The notes under the pieces are model-generated. The model did no database searches. It saw only the letters and a list, made by a program, of their open reading frames with translations, and was not told the origin of the DNA. From Notospermus geniculatus (Eukaryota > Nemertea > Pilidiophora > Heteronemertea > Lineidae): a DNA stretch of 64,000 nucleotides. Location: NCBI GenBank assembly GCA_002633025.1, contig NMRB01000044.1, positions 272,938-336,937 on the forward strand, in the 5' to 3' direction. Shown here in pieces: positions 21,651 to 34,030 of the stretch. The stretch's first letter is position 1; each line of letters opens with the position of its first letter. Both the position numbers and the translations under genes were made by a program.

Positions 21651-23956
21651 ACTGACTGTTCGAAGAGGTTTTTGGTAGGAAGTAGCACCTTGAGCGGTGA
21701 CACTTGAAATTTGGCGCTCCATATACTAATTGTTGTCGTGTAACATTATTTCATCGCACCGGTACGTCCCGATCCTGTGAACTGTGCGGCGAGTTTTCAA
21801 CCACGCCAGTCAAATATTTACACGACCACCATTCATGCTAACCAGCCACACTCCGGCCTTAAAGCGTCGCTTTTGGCCTTTGATAGGAAATCCATCCGCA
21901 TCAGTCTATCTGACGCGTGACCAGGAAAGAACAGCGAAGATCATCATTCCTTTTTGTCGTCTCTAATGTGATTGGTTTCTGATTCGCCGGCCATAATGGA
22001 AGATGCTGCGGATGAAGCGATGCTCAGACAATCAACCAGGCTGCAGGTCATTTTCCGCATCGTGCTGAGTGGGAGGATTTTTTTTTCATTCTCCTCTTAT
22101 TCTTAATAATCCTTAAATTGTCACAAATCGTTCTCAATGTCAACATTGGCCCATTTGTCTGACAGGTCGTCGACCTAACACGTCGCTATCTCCGACCCAC
22201 TTTCGGCAGTGTAATCGAGATGAATGACCTTCGGATGCTCCCATTGGGGAGGTCAACCATGATTGATACTTCTACTGGAGTAAGCAATACGGGACCTCTC
22301 GTCCTTCGTTGATCCTAATGTGTCCTCATTAGTCCAACGCATCAGATATGTTATTCATCACACGGGCGTTATGATTGATGAGACATAAAAAAATCTGTCA
22401 TGTTTTCCCATTGATTTCCAATAGAAGTACGATAAATGAACATTAGTAACCTACCCTCCCGCTGCGGCCCTTCTCACCTCCTGGCAGTCCACCTGCCCTT
22501 TGCACCTTGGGGAGCTAACAGCAGTGTCAGACCAATCATCATGATGACATTACCACAGCATCACAACGCACTATACATTTGTCTGTTGCTCGCCACAATG
22601 CAATTAATGACTCGGAATACGGCGAAAGATGATCCTATATAATTTGTAAGAGCCAATATTTATGGGATTATGTGTGAATGTCAGAGCGTACAGCACGATT
22701 TTCTGAGAGGGGTAAATGTGTCAGGTGGTATTTGGGCACGCCATTAGAATGAATGCCTGCAACTATTGATGATGACGGGCACCCAGTGCAAATTGTTTCC
22801 TATATCGACCTTGGCTGTAACCATTTTTTTGTAGCAACCACAAGAACTTATACGAGAAGAAACATGCATCGCCACCTCCCGACTGAGCACGTCTGAACTG
22901 AGGGCACGAACTATAGCGTACTAAAAAACTGACCATTATACATGTATGTAATATACTATATTAACGTAAGGTAAGTAATGATCAACCCAGATGCGATTGA
23001 ACAGACTGAATGATTGGCTTTCAATATTCCGACCTCGTTTACCGATACGTAAATGACCAGACCACGTTACACGACCACGAATCCATATTCTACAAGAGTT
23101 CTTTCATATCAATACAATGTTTGCAATAATGTCACAACACTAGCGAATATCTCGTAAACCATTAGCGCTAGATTGGTAGGTAATTTACAATACTCTGTCA
23201 TAATAGCATCTCGAACGATGCTATATTTATCAGAGATTGATTTACGAGCGTGTCAGCATCCTCTGACATGACCAGTGGATTAAAAAGGCCAGACCTACGG
23301 TAACTACACAAATGTATATCATGCTGGGTCAGTTGAGATGTGGTTTTGAGAACAGTCACACAATCATGAGGTTTAGGTAATAATATGCTGCTCAAATGTA
23401 CACCGATACCAAAACGTATGTTTTGTCATGTTTGTATGATATAGTACTTGGGACATACATTCTGAACACTCATGTACATTTACATGTACAACTGTCCATC
23501 CATAAAGTAGGATTGATCAAGCTTTTTTATGTGTCAAGAAAGCCCCAGATGATTCCTGATTCGGGTGGTTTTACGAAGCGAAAACGTTTCTCCTTTTTAC
23601 TCAATCTTTGGAAATTAAACTAGAGCGGTACATAACCAGTTATTTCCGGCTGCTTTGCAACAAACTAAGCTGACGTGACAGCGACAGTATAAGAAGATGA
23701 CAAGAAAAATCTCAGACAACTTAAGTAGATCCAATTGACTGTGGAATTAGAATCTCAGTCAATTTCTAGTGGATGAAAAAAAGACAAGAAAACACGAAGA
23801 GAAAATGAAGATTTTTCAAGGCATACATGTACGTAAAGCATTACAACGAGATGAATTTGGTTTTGACAGTGAACGGTTCTCGCAAAAGACGGCCTCGGCA
23901 ACAGTAGAAATGAGGTAACCAAACCTCGGCGCTCACAGCAGCCACAGCATGCAGGC
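21651..23956. other. Unassigned DNA
   Basis: No recognised exon. The earlier receptor exon(s) encoding the start of the flytrap domain could lie here or further upstream, but none was found. A minus-strand stretch at about 22465-22535 starts MIGLTLLLAPQGAKG and ends at a GTGAGA donor; it could be a short first exon but the evidence is weak. Confidence 0.4.
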
Positions 23957-24962
23957 ACATCCAATGCACCATGTTCAATGAACAAGTGCCTAACTGTCAA
24001 TGAACAAAAAAGCAAGCCATTTCCTGGGAAAAAATCGATGGATTTTGCAATCACCATAAGATGAATTAAATGTAATAACCGCATGTACTTCTTCAATTTG
24101 CTTTGAAATCAGATTTGATGAATTTCATAAGGGAATAAAGATTAAGCCTGTCAATCGATGATGCTGACAAAAAAACATGGATTCTTTTCAATTAATGATG
24201 TAGAGAATTAGATTTGAAATTGAACGGTAGATAGACATGCTGCAAGGGGGGATGGCTCTCTGACTGGATGAGCAGATGTAACATAGAGTTTGTTTGAGAG
24301 GCCATGATCTCATCAGATACTGGTAATGCTCGCCATATTCGTAAAAAAATGTGCATTTGTAAGACATCCTAATTAATTAGGTTAGTTCTGGATCTCACCG
24401 ATAGGACTACATGTAAATACTCCTACCGGTGAGGTCGAGAACCAACTTCCACAGCAGGTCCGGAGTTGACAACTTCCGGTCGTCAGATTCTATACATGTA
24501 TAATATTCCATTGGACCTGCTACAGAGAGTATTGGCCTGGACATTGCTTATTCAATCAAAATTTGTGTTACCGTCAACTGAACCGTCATAAAATGTACAC
24601 ACATGTACATATTAGGCTAAATAGACACTGCGACTGAAAAGTTTGTGCCGCGATGAAATTGAAATGATATTAGCAATTGGACAGACTGAGCCCGCCGCAT
24701 CGCTGGAGTTTCTCCGAGCTGAGTATTTGATGTATAACACGCCAGAGTGAATTTAATTACGAAATGGCACATTTTGTTCCCTTCCCCTTTATGCGACTGA
24801 AGTGATCTGCGATGTCCTTTGTCGTCAATAAGTGGTCTGTACATGTAGTTGCCGGATTTTGATGGTACAATGTATGTTCTTGTAGATGTCGATCGTCACG
24901 AATTCAGCTGCCAAGTAAGGTCCCAAAGATGAAAACTGTTTCCGCAGACTATGACAAGACTC

Positions 24963-25083
24963 TGGGTCGTATTTTAGAACGTTCCTTAACATTAAGGTCC
25001 ACCTTAAATCTATTGTTCTCGGTGGTTTTACAATAGACTTAAGGTCGACCTTAACGTTAAGGAACGTTCTAAAATACGACCCA
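24963..25083. mobile_element. Foldback element present in one copy only, 121 bp
   Basis: Perfect-looking terminal inverted repeat TGGGTCGTATTTTAGAACGT ... ACGTTCTAAAATACGACCCA, continuing inward through TCCTTAACATTAAGGTC and TTAAATCTATTGT. The matching place in the second copy (about 28571) reads GACAAGAGACAGTGTTAG without the element: a natural empty site. Confidence 0.9.
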
Positions 25084-27139
25084 CAGTGTTAGTTGATAAA
25101 GCATGCACGATGCATATGCTTTGGTTTGTCCCATGCCCATGTAGATAAAGACCGATGTGTACCACGCACGCCAAGGCCCTTCTCATTGCTATGTTGTAAC
25201 GTGCTATAAATGTATGTGACATGAGTGTAGATACCTTGGCCAATTTTAGCGCTATTGCACTTCAAATATGGCCGCCATCTTTGGCTTATATCAAAAATAC
25301 ATGTAGATAAGAGAGGAACCTGGTATGATGTTGCCTGGAACATATCTACTTGACACTTGTTCGTTCTTCTGTTACATTCACCCAGGTGAGCACATGGTCC
25401 ATGGACCATTTCATTAGACTGAAGTTACACTGACAGAAATCTGCTGTCATTCAAAGACAACATCCTTGTGCTATAGTAATGCATTTTATACACAAAATGT
25501 CTCCGTACCAATCGACCGTCCTATAAGAGCATCAACAACGAGACCATCAACTAGTCTAATGATAACATACCTCAGGCTAATCGCAAAAAACGAAACATAC
25601 CATTATTGAGACAGGCTCTCCAGAGGCAGCCATCGGTGAAAGAAATAGCTTATAAATATATTTTGGGGAGATGTTGCTGTAATTCCCCACTTAGGATGTC
25701 CGCAGGGGCCTATTTACTATAGTTATATAGGCTGCCTGGTTGGTGAATTATCGCGGGGTATTTTCCCATATGACTATCAGATTTTGTAGCCGTAGCAAAT
25801 ATAACAGACGTGATTGCTTGGACATAATGTTCTACTCTGGTGGCATGTGGTTTTGTAAATTTGATAACTTGGCAATTGACTGGAGATTGGGTTTCGAATA
25901 TCCTCTAAATGATGTTGATTTCTAGATTTGTTCTGACTCAGCAGGACGAGAGAGGCTACTTTGTCCGGTATGTCATATTCTCATCCTTATATCAAGGAGT
26001 AATGTGTTGTACAGGAACTCTAAACATGATGTCAATTGCAGCTCACTTCACTTGGATTGACACTTCGCGTGAGACAGGTTTAATGATGATGACACTAGAC
26101 CGAGTGTGTGAGATTCGTCAATTGGACGATCTTCTGTGTCAATAGTCTGACAAGGAATCGTCAATGAACTACGGAAGTAACACTGAGGGTTGACAAACAA
26201 CGAAGAGTCCGATAGATCCCGAACCACGGAAAGCGACAACAGTTCTGGAGTCAGTACGTTTGCCAGAGCTAGCGAACTCCCTGAACCGACGTCTCACCTG
26301 CTTACACCAAGATGTCGAGCACCTACCTCAGCCCCGACGCACTGACTAACCATCACGTTCATGGACAACCAATTGACACACTAAATGCCACTTTCCCACG
26401 GCGAATAACGGTGCAGGAACCCGCCATGTTTTTCCTTCACTCCCTGATTGTTATCCTCCAGTCATTTCAGAGGATGGCCACAACGGGAGACGGTTTTTTT
26501 TCTGTCAGATTGACTTGGGAGTGTAGGAGTTTTTCTTCTCCACCGAGTTGTCTCAGGCAATTCCATTCATTACTGATGAAGACGATTCGCGCTGCTAAAG
26601 GAATGAGTTTCTTTGCAAAACCAGCATGTCGTTTACTGTTGCTGTATGCGGCCATTGATGTTTTTAAATTCATTGAGGTGTTACAAAATCATGATAACTG
26701 CATCCCACTGGCATTGGATGGACAACCTTTGAACATCTTCTTCTACCTTCAATGCCTCAAATTTGATCTGTTTCATTCATTTCGTAAATTAGCCACTGCG
26801 AATGAGATTGTGCAACGTCCAGAGCGGCCAACTAATCACTACTTTACAAGGTAATCAGTCCAGCACAATGAGCCTGATGACTGAAAGAACAATTGGAAAT
26901 TCGCTGGCGTGTCTTTTCAATACAACCCGACGTCTCTTTATTGGTACCTACCGCAAAAACGGACATCATTCCGTGGGACGGTTTGCTCCAAAGTGAAGTA
27001 GTAACAGGAATTAAGATGGCGGCCGTGGCGGCCATATTGGAAATGGCACTACAGGGGTTGATGATTCTTTCCATTCTTACATGTACTTTAAGTGCGGTAG
27101 TTTCATCGTGTTTTATGCCTTGTATATGTATTGACATTG

Positions 27140-27254
27140 GGTCATATGAATAAAGACTAGCAAATGCTTTTACTTGAATTTTGCAATACAAATACACTAG
27201 GCAATGCCGTACAAATCTGAAGTAAAAGCGCTTGCTAGTCTTTATTCATATGAC
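27140..27254. mobile_element. Foldback element, GGTCATATGAATAAAG family
   Basis: Ends GGTCATATGAATAAAGACTA and its complement TAGTCTTTATTCATATGAC, with further pairing through GCAAATGCTTTTACTT. The core contains GCCGTACAAATCTGAAG. The same family occurs at 33915-34030 and 36744-36859, with a half element at 30561-30607. Confidence 0.85.
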
Positions 27255-27570
27255 AATATGCAGAGATTTATTTAATCTACAGCCACCAAGTAGAAAACCA
27301 ATACTTCATTCCTTATCAATGACTGAGAGCGCGAGAAACACCTTTCCGTCAGCGCACCTGAGGGGTATCTGATGATTAAAAATCAGATCAGTGGTTTATA
27401 TCCTCGTCATGCTGCTGATAGATTTCCGACGTGTTTTTTTTTCACAACGTGCTCAGTAATCATCACCTTGACTGCATCGGTCAGCTGAGTGGCCTTGTCA
27501 ACGTCTCTTAGACGAATCCTTCATTGCGATCCACGCTGATGAAAACTGTCGTCCATATCGTGGCAAACTA

Positions 27571-30500
27571 ACATCCAATGCACCGTGTTCAATGAACAAG
27601 TGCCTAACTGTCGATGAACAAAAAAGCAAGCCATTTCCTGGGAAAAAATCGATGGATTTTGCAATCACCATAAGATGAATTAAATGTAATAACCGCATGT
27701 ACTTCTTCAATTTGCTTTGAAATCAGATTTGATGAATTTCATAAGGGAATAAAGATTAAGCCTGTCAATCGATGATGCTGGCAAAAAAAAATGGATTCTT
27801 TTCAATTAATGATGTAGAGAATTAGATTTGAAATTGAACGGTAGATAGACATGCTGCAAGGGGGATGGCTCTCTGACTCGATGAGCAGCTGCGAATGTAA
27901 CATAGAGTTTGTGTGCGAGGCCATGAACTCATCAGGTACTGGTAAATGCTCGCCATATTCGTGAAAAAACTGCATTTGTAAGACGCCCTAATTAATTAGG
28001 TTAGTTCTGGATCTCACCGATGGGGTAAATTAATACCCCTACCGGTGACGTCAAGAACCAACCTCCACAACAGGCCCGGACTTGACAACTTCCGGTCGTC
28101 AATTCTACGTATATATATTATTCCATTGGATCTGCTACGGAGAGTAGTTGGCCTGGACATTGCTAATTCAATCAAAATTTGCGTTACCGTCAACTGAACC
28201 GTTATAAAATGTACATGTACATAAGTATTATAGGCTAAATAGACACTGCGACTGAAAAGTTTGTGCCGCGATGAAATTGAAATGATATTAGCAATTGGAC
28301 AGACTGAGGCCGCCGCATCGCTGGAGTTTCTCCGAACTGAGTATTTGATGTATAACACGCCAGAGTGAATTTAATTACGAAATGGCACATTTTGTTCCCC
28401 TCTCCTTTATGCGACTGAAGTGATCTGCGATGTCCTTTGTCGTCAATAAGTGGTCTATACATGTAGTTGCCTGATTTTGATGGTATGTTACTTGTAGATG
28501 TCGATCGTCACGAATTCAGCTGCCAAGTAAAGTCCCAAAGATGAAAACTGATTCCGCAGACTATGACAAGAGACAGTGTTAGTTGGTAAAGCATGCACGA
28601 TGCATATGCTTTGTTTTGTCCCATGCCCATGTAGATAAAGACCGATGTGTACCACGCACGCCAAGGCCCTTCTCATTGCTATGTTGTAACGTGCTGTGAA
28701 TGTATGTGACATGAGTGTAGATACCTTGGCCAATTTTAGCGCTATTGCACTTCAAATATGGCCGCCAGGTCGCCATCTTTGGCTTATATCAAAAATACAT
28801 GTAGATAAGAGAGGAACCTGGTATGATGTTGCCTGGAACATATCTACTTGACACTTGTTCGGACTTCTGTTATTACATTCACCCAGGTGAGCACATGGTC
28901 CATGGAACATTTCGTTAGACTGAAGTCATATTGACAGAAATCTGTTGTCATTCAAAGACAAAGTCCTTGTGCTATGGTAATGCATTTGTATACTCAAAAT
29001 GTCTCCGTGCCAATCGACCGTCCTATAAGAGCATCAACAACGAGACCATCAACTAGTCTAATGATAACATACCTCAGGCTAATCGCAAAAAACGAAACAT
29101 ACCATTATTGAGACAGGCTCTCCAGAGGCAGCCATCGGTGAAAGAAATAGCTTATAAATATATTTTCGGGAGATGTTGCTGTAATTCCCCACTTAGGATG
29201 TCCGCAGGGGCCTATTTACTTAGTTATATAGGCTGCCTGGTTGGTGAATTATCGCAGGGTATTTTCCCATATGACTATCAGATTTTGTAGCCGTAGCAAA
29301 TATAACAGACGTGATTGCTTGGACAATGTTCTACTCTGGTGGCATGTGGTTTTGTAAATTTGATAACTTGGCAATTGACTGGAGATTGGATTTCGAATAT
29401 CCTCTAAATGATGTTGATTTCTTGATTTGTTCTGACTCAGCAGGACGAGAAAGGCTACTTTGTCCGGTATGTCTTATTCTCATCCTTATATCAAGGAGTA
29501 ATGTGCTGTACAGGAACTCTAAACATGATGTCAATTGCAGCTCACTTCACTTGGATTGACACTTCGCGTGAGACAGGTTTAATGATGATGACTCTAGACT
29601 GAGTGTGTGAGATTCGTCAATTGGACGATCTTCTGTGTCAATAGTCTGACAAGGAATCGTCGCTGAACTACGGAAATAACACTGAGGGTTGACAAACAAC
29701 GAAGAGTCCGATAGATCCCGAACCACGGAAAGCGACACGTTTGACCGCTGAAACAACTGACGTATTAAACACAGTTCTGGAGTCAGTACGTTTGCCAGAG
29801 CTAGCGAACTCCCTGAACCGACGTATCACCTGCTTCACCAAGATGTCGAGCACCTCAGCCCCGACGCACTGACTAACCGTCATTGCCTACCATCGTTCAT
29901 GGACAACCAATTGACACACTAAATGCCACTTTCCCACGGCGAATAACGGCGCAGGAACCCGCCATGTTTTTCCTTCACTCCCTGATTGTTATCCTCCAGT
30001 CATTTCAGAGGATGGCCACAACGGGAGACGGTATTTTTTTCTGTCAGATTGACTTGGGAGTGTAGGAGTTTTTCTCCTCCACCGAGTTGTCTCAGGCAAT
30101 TCCATTCATTACTGATGAAGACGATTCGCGGTGCTGAAGGAATGAGTTTCTTTGCAAAACCAGCATGTCGTTTACTGTTGCTGTATGCGGCCATTGATGT
30201 TTTAAAATCCATTGAGGTGTTACAAAATCATGATAACTGCATCCCACTGGCATTGGATGGACAACCTTTGAACATCTTCTTCTACCTTCAATGCCTCAAA
30301 TTTGATCTGTTTCATTCATTTCGTAAATTAGCCACTGCGAATGAGATTGTGCAACGTCCAGAGCGGCCAACTAATCACGACTTTACAAGGTAACGAGTCC
30401 AGCACAATGAGCCTGATGACTGAAAGAACAATTGGAAATTCGCTGGCGTGTCTTTTCAATACAACCCGCCGTCTCTTTATTGGTACCTACCGCAAAAACG

Positions 30501-30958
30501 GACATCATTCCGTGGGACGGTTTGCTCCAAAGTGAAGTAGTAACAGGAATTAAGATGGCGGTACAAATCTGAAGTAAAAGCGCTTGCTAGTCTTTATTCA
30601 TATGACCCAATATGCAGAGATTTACTTAATCACCAAGTAGAAAACCAATACAGTGGAACCTGTCACATTGAACACCTTGGTACTTTGAACAAACTTCATT
30701 CCTTATCAATGACTGAGAGCGCGAGAAACACCTTTCCGTCAGCGCACCTGAGGGGTATCTGATGATTAAAAATCAGATCAGTGGTTTATATCCTCGTCAT
30801 GCTGCTGATAGATTTCCGACGTGGTTTTTTTTCACAACGTGCTCAGTAATCATCACCTTGACTGCACCGGTCAGCTGAGTGGCCTTGTCAACGTCTCTTA
30901 GACGAATCCTTCATTGCGATCCACGCTGATGAAAACTGTCGTCCATATCGTGGCAAAC
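27571..30958. repeat. Direct duplication, copy 2 (3.4 kb)
   Basis: Directly abuts copy 1. It lacks the 121-bp foldback and about 190 bp around 30560, but has small insertions of its own (for example about 35 bases near 29740, and CAGTGGAACCTGTCACATTG and following bases near 30652). Confidence 0.9.
30561..30607. mobile_element. Half of a GGTCATATGAATAAAG foldback element
   Basis: Only the right half (GTACAAATCTGAAGTAAAAG through TCATATGACC) remains; in the other copy the full element and preceding DNA are present. Consistent with a deletion whose edge lies inside the element. Confidence 0.8.
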
Positions 30959-32592
30959 TCGCCGTGTAACTAACCTGATTTCAGATACCCTTGCCCGTCA
31001 ATACAATTATTCGTTACATTTCGCGGCAGGTTGCGCTAGGAAACGTTTTTCTTCCGCGGTCGTCATCTGCCATACGGCGACGAAGCCCCAAAGACGCTCA
31101 CTTCAGCAATAGGATGGATGATGGACCACGGAATCGATGAGAAGATGTTACGACGTGTTTTATACAATCACGACGATATCGACCTAGACGCTTCGACAGG
31201 CTCTCCGCCCAGTGGAGACTCAATCTCTCGGCCGATCGGCTCGCGATTTGATTAGCCGGTGATGCCTCAGGCATAAATATATATCAAAGGACATAGATAA
31301 CCGTCCTTACCTATTCGCCCATCATGATGTCTGTAATGATTCAGACCCTAAAGCGGGTAGCTGGGTGATCCAACATGGATGACCAGACGGCCACGATCTC
31401 TGCCGATATTTGATTGAGTTGTCGCTCAACTGTCGAGTGAGTTTCTTTGATACGCAGCGCTTGCGGCTGAATTGTGGGGAAACAAAGCTTCCGGTCCCGA
31501 TTTAATGATGGAAGTGGGCGAAGCTGTTACATGGCCGAGAAATACTGATTCAAACGGTTTAACACTTCGCCACAAAAGGAAACATGGCAATCTTACCATG
31601 GATTAGGCTACAATGCAGGCCCCAAACAACAAAAAGCAATTCTGACCAAATAAACTTCATGGGGTCCCCGTGCTACAAGTCGTTATCGTGTATAGGCACG
31701 TTATTCTGGTACTTTCGTATAAATCTCTGAAGCTATTGAAGAAGGCGGATATTACCGTCTGGAACTGACTTGTTCTATCAACATAGGGAAGACGGTATAG
31801 CCCAAGGAGCCAAATTTAGAAAGACGGAGCAGCCGAACACTAAAACTATATACATGTACAGTATAATCATGAGAACTTTTATGGTAAAGTTGTTCTCATT
31901 ATACCAAACAAATTGGTCTATTAGAACATTCGAGATGATGTTTTTTTCTTCAAAAGTATAAGCAAATCTGAGCACAAGTTATGAATAGATCGGCATGAGA
32001 TAAAAAATATGCTGACTAATCTAGACGGACAGGATCAAAACTGTGGACATGACCTTTTTGCCGGAGTGCCAAAGCGACGGTTCGACTAAATTCCACCCAC
32101 GGGGTAAACATACTGCAAGGAGCACAGGGGAGTGCTCCTCATCTCGGGTACCGGAGACAGAACATTGAAGAATTTTTATTAGTCATAAGAAAAAATATGC
32201 ACTTCGAGTCGTGCCATGAACTTTGAAATACTGAATGGCCAACATATGATGTATTAATAGCAATGAGTTGAAAATATCAACAAAACTTTTTATTGCTATT
32301 CAATATATTCCAATCGATCAAATCAATAAGGCAATAAAAACAGGGATAAATAGGTGCGTCGATATACGATGCCACAGAAACAGACAACAGCAATTGCATC
32401 AGGTTCTACATGTAAATGGATTACATCGTTCACCAAGTGCTTCATGCCACAATTTCAAAAAAGTCTATTTGAAAATCTGTATAATCTCTCAAGAATCGGA
32501 TTATACGTGTTATAAATCTTGAAAATTTATAATCCTTTTATGATTTGGTTACAAGTTCTTTGAGCGTTTCTCGCATGTCGAAGGCAGCTTAC
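30959..32592. other. Unassigned DNA
   Basis: No confident feature. A minus-strand frame at about 31330-31520 contains STVERQLNQISAEIVAVWSS but is short and has no partner; I cannot assign it. Confidence 0.4.
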
Positions 32593-32759
32593 CACCAGTT
32601 CTCTTTTGAGCGTCACATTCCGATCTTTAACCGGCTCTTCAAACGCAAGTGATATTCGATAATATCGCCAGCTTCTTTTATAGCTAAAGACGAAGTCTTT
32701 CCTTCGTTTGGCTTTGAAGTAGTCCAACAATGCCCCGCTCGGGATATATGAATCCATCG
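32593..32759 (-). CDS. Possible internal exon of an unknown minus-strand gene
   Basis: 167 bases between an acceptor (ATGTCAACGTAG) and donor GTAAGC. It starts with two bases that complete a codon, then 55 codons from MDSYIPSGALLDYF through SWRYYRISLAFEEPVKDRNV to ELV. The entry phase matches the exit phase of the candidate signal-peptide exon at 39564-39639, so the two could belong to one gene. The pattern W-x-x-Y-x-I-x-L-x-F-x-x-P-V is loosely like a carbohydrate-binding module beta-sandwich of the CBM2 type, but this is a guess. It has no second copy here to test conservation. It could also be a chance open frame. Confidence 0.3.
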
Positions 32760-33497
32760 CTACGTTGACATGGCAGTCAATACAAATATGATAGGCGAAG
32801 CACCAATGCAGTCATGTTCTCAAGCTTGATTGCTTTTCCTTGGCTAACATGGTTCCTCGGCTTCAGGAGACAGGTTTTGCCCTGTCGAAGGGCAAGGAAG
32901 AAGCTACACAAATGGCATCCTTCCATAGCAGGGCTCTGTCTCGCTCTCCTCTTCGTACGCTCGCACAGGAAGTGGATGAAGAGGAGTGAGGTAAAAACAC
33001 CTGCTGTGGGAGGATGCAAAATTGATGGCAAACTTTCGTGCATAATTATGTATAAAAACATTGTCGATATCGGTATGATACTGAAACAGAGATATTGGAA
33101 AATTATCAGTAATTATTTCTTCCAATTATTATTTCTTTTATTACCCATTCCCAGAGGGGAATCAACCATTGAACTATGTGTTCAGCAAATCAATAGATAA
33201 CCCGAACTTTCACCTGAATGACGTTTGGAATGTGAATGAAGTATTTGAAATCTTGACGGTAAAAAAACATAGTCGAAGTATACGGTATGCGATCAGATGA
33301 ATTTGAGCAGGTCATGAAGTTCATTTCCCTGAAGATATCGTGGCATCCAATGAAATAGCTTTGGGATATTGCAAATCATTGACGGCATAAGGACCCAGAG
33401 GGCTCTGATCAGACAATTTACAAATAGTGTAGGATGATTTTAGAGACCAACCGAAAAGCCATCATGCTTACTGTGCAAACACGATGTGATAAATAAA

Positions 33498-33589
33498 AAG
33501 GCAATTTCCAGAATGTTTGCGAATTTTCGACCCCCAACCGGGGTCTTCTTCAGGCTGGAACTTTACAATCCGAAACTCTAGAACAGACT
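33498..33589 (-). repeat. Dispersed repeat segment (third copy at 61863-61951)
   Basis: On the minus strand it reads AGTCTGTTCTAGAGTTTCGG, then GTTCCAGCCTGAAGAAGACC, CCGGTTGGGGGTCGAAAATT and CTGGAAATTGCC. The same run occurs in the inserted segment at 61816-61951 and in the duplicate at 36327-36418. It contains a GACCCC/GGGGTC hairpin flanked by CTGAAGA and GAAA, inside a TTCCAG/CTGGAA pairing. Confidence 0.8.
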
Positions 33590-33651
33590 GAGCTGAAACC
33601 CAAATGTAGATCTGAAGTATCCCATCCAAACCAAACTGTGCAAACACCGAA

Positions 33652-33687
33652 CTTGGAGGAATTATACTGAAGTATAATTCCTCCAAG
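33652..33687. repeat. Perfect 16-bp-arm hairpin
   Basis: CTTGGAGGAATTATAC, four-base loop, then the exact complement. The same hairpin is at 36481-36516 in the duplicate. Role unknown. Confidence 0.85.
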
Positions 33688-33914
33688 CGCCGAACGACAA
33701 GTGTAGGGTACAACATAGGCTGTTGAACACACAACACAGCCAAAATGCTTGTTTCACCGTGTCAACACAAGTCTGCACAGATTTAATCATCTAGTGCATG
33801 TGAACACACAACACGGACAAAGTGCCCAATAACAAGGCACGTTGCATAACACAAGTCACATACAATACGGTCAGCAATAGGCTCAAACTTCAGAAAGAGG
33901 TTTGCAATGACAAT

Positions 33915-34030
33915 GGTCATATGAATAAAGACTAGCAAATGCTTTTACTTCAAATTTGTACGGCGTTGCTTACTGCATTTGTATTGCAAAATTCAAGTAA
34001 AAGCATTTGCTAGTCTTTATTCATATGACC
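33915..34030. mobile_element. Foldback element, GGTCATATGAATAAAG family
   Basis: Ends GGTCATATGAATAAAGACTA and TAGTCTTTATTCATATGACC, pairing through GCAAATGCTTTTACTT, with a short core GTACGGCGTTGCTTACTGC. Confidence 0.88.

Larger units (their letters stand above)
23957..27570. repeat. Direct duplication, copy 1 (3.6 kb)
   Basis: Begins ACATCCAATGCACC and ends where copy 2 begins with the same bases. Differences from copy 2 include a 121-bp foldback insertion (24963-25083), an extra stretch of about 190 bp (27019-27207) containing the first half of a foldback element, and several indels. Open frames such as 26312-26854 (180 codons) shift frame in copy 2 at a T-run and differ by amino-acid-changing substitutions, so I do not call them genes. 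Confidence 0.9.

Noticed and set aside
26312-26854. 180-codon plus-strand open frame
   Set aside because: The matching frame in the other copy is shifted at a T-run and the differences change amino acids; no domain seen.
32268-33200. Overlapping short frames on both strands apart from 32593-32759
   Set aside because: Low-information sequences with no motifs, splice signals or duplicates to test conservation.
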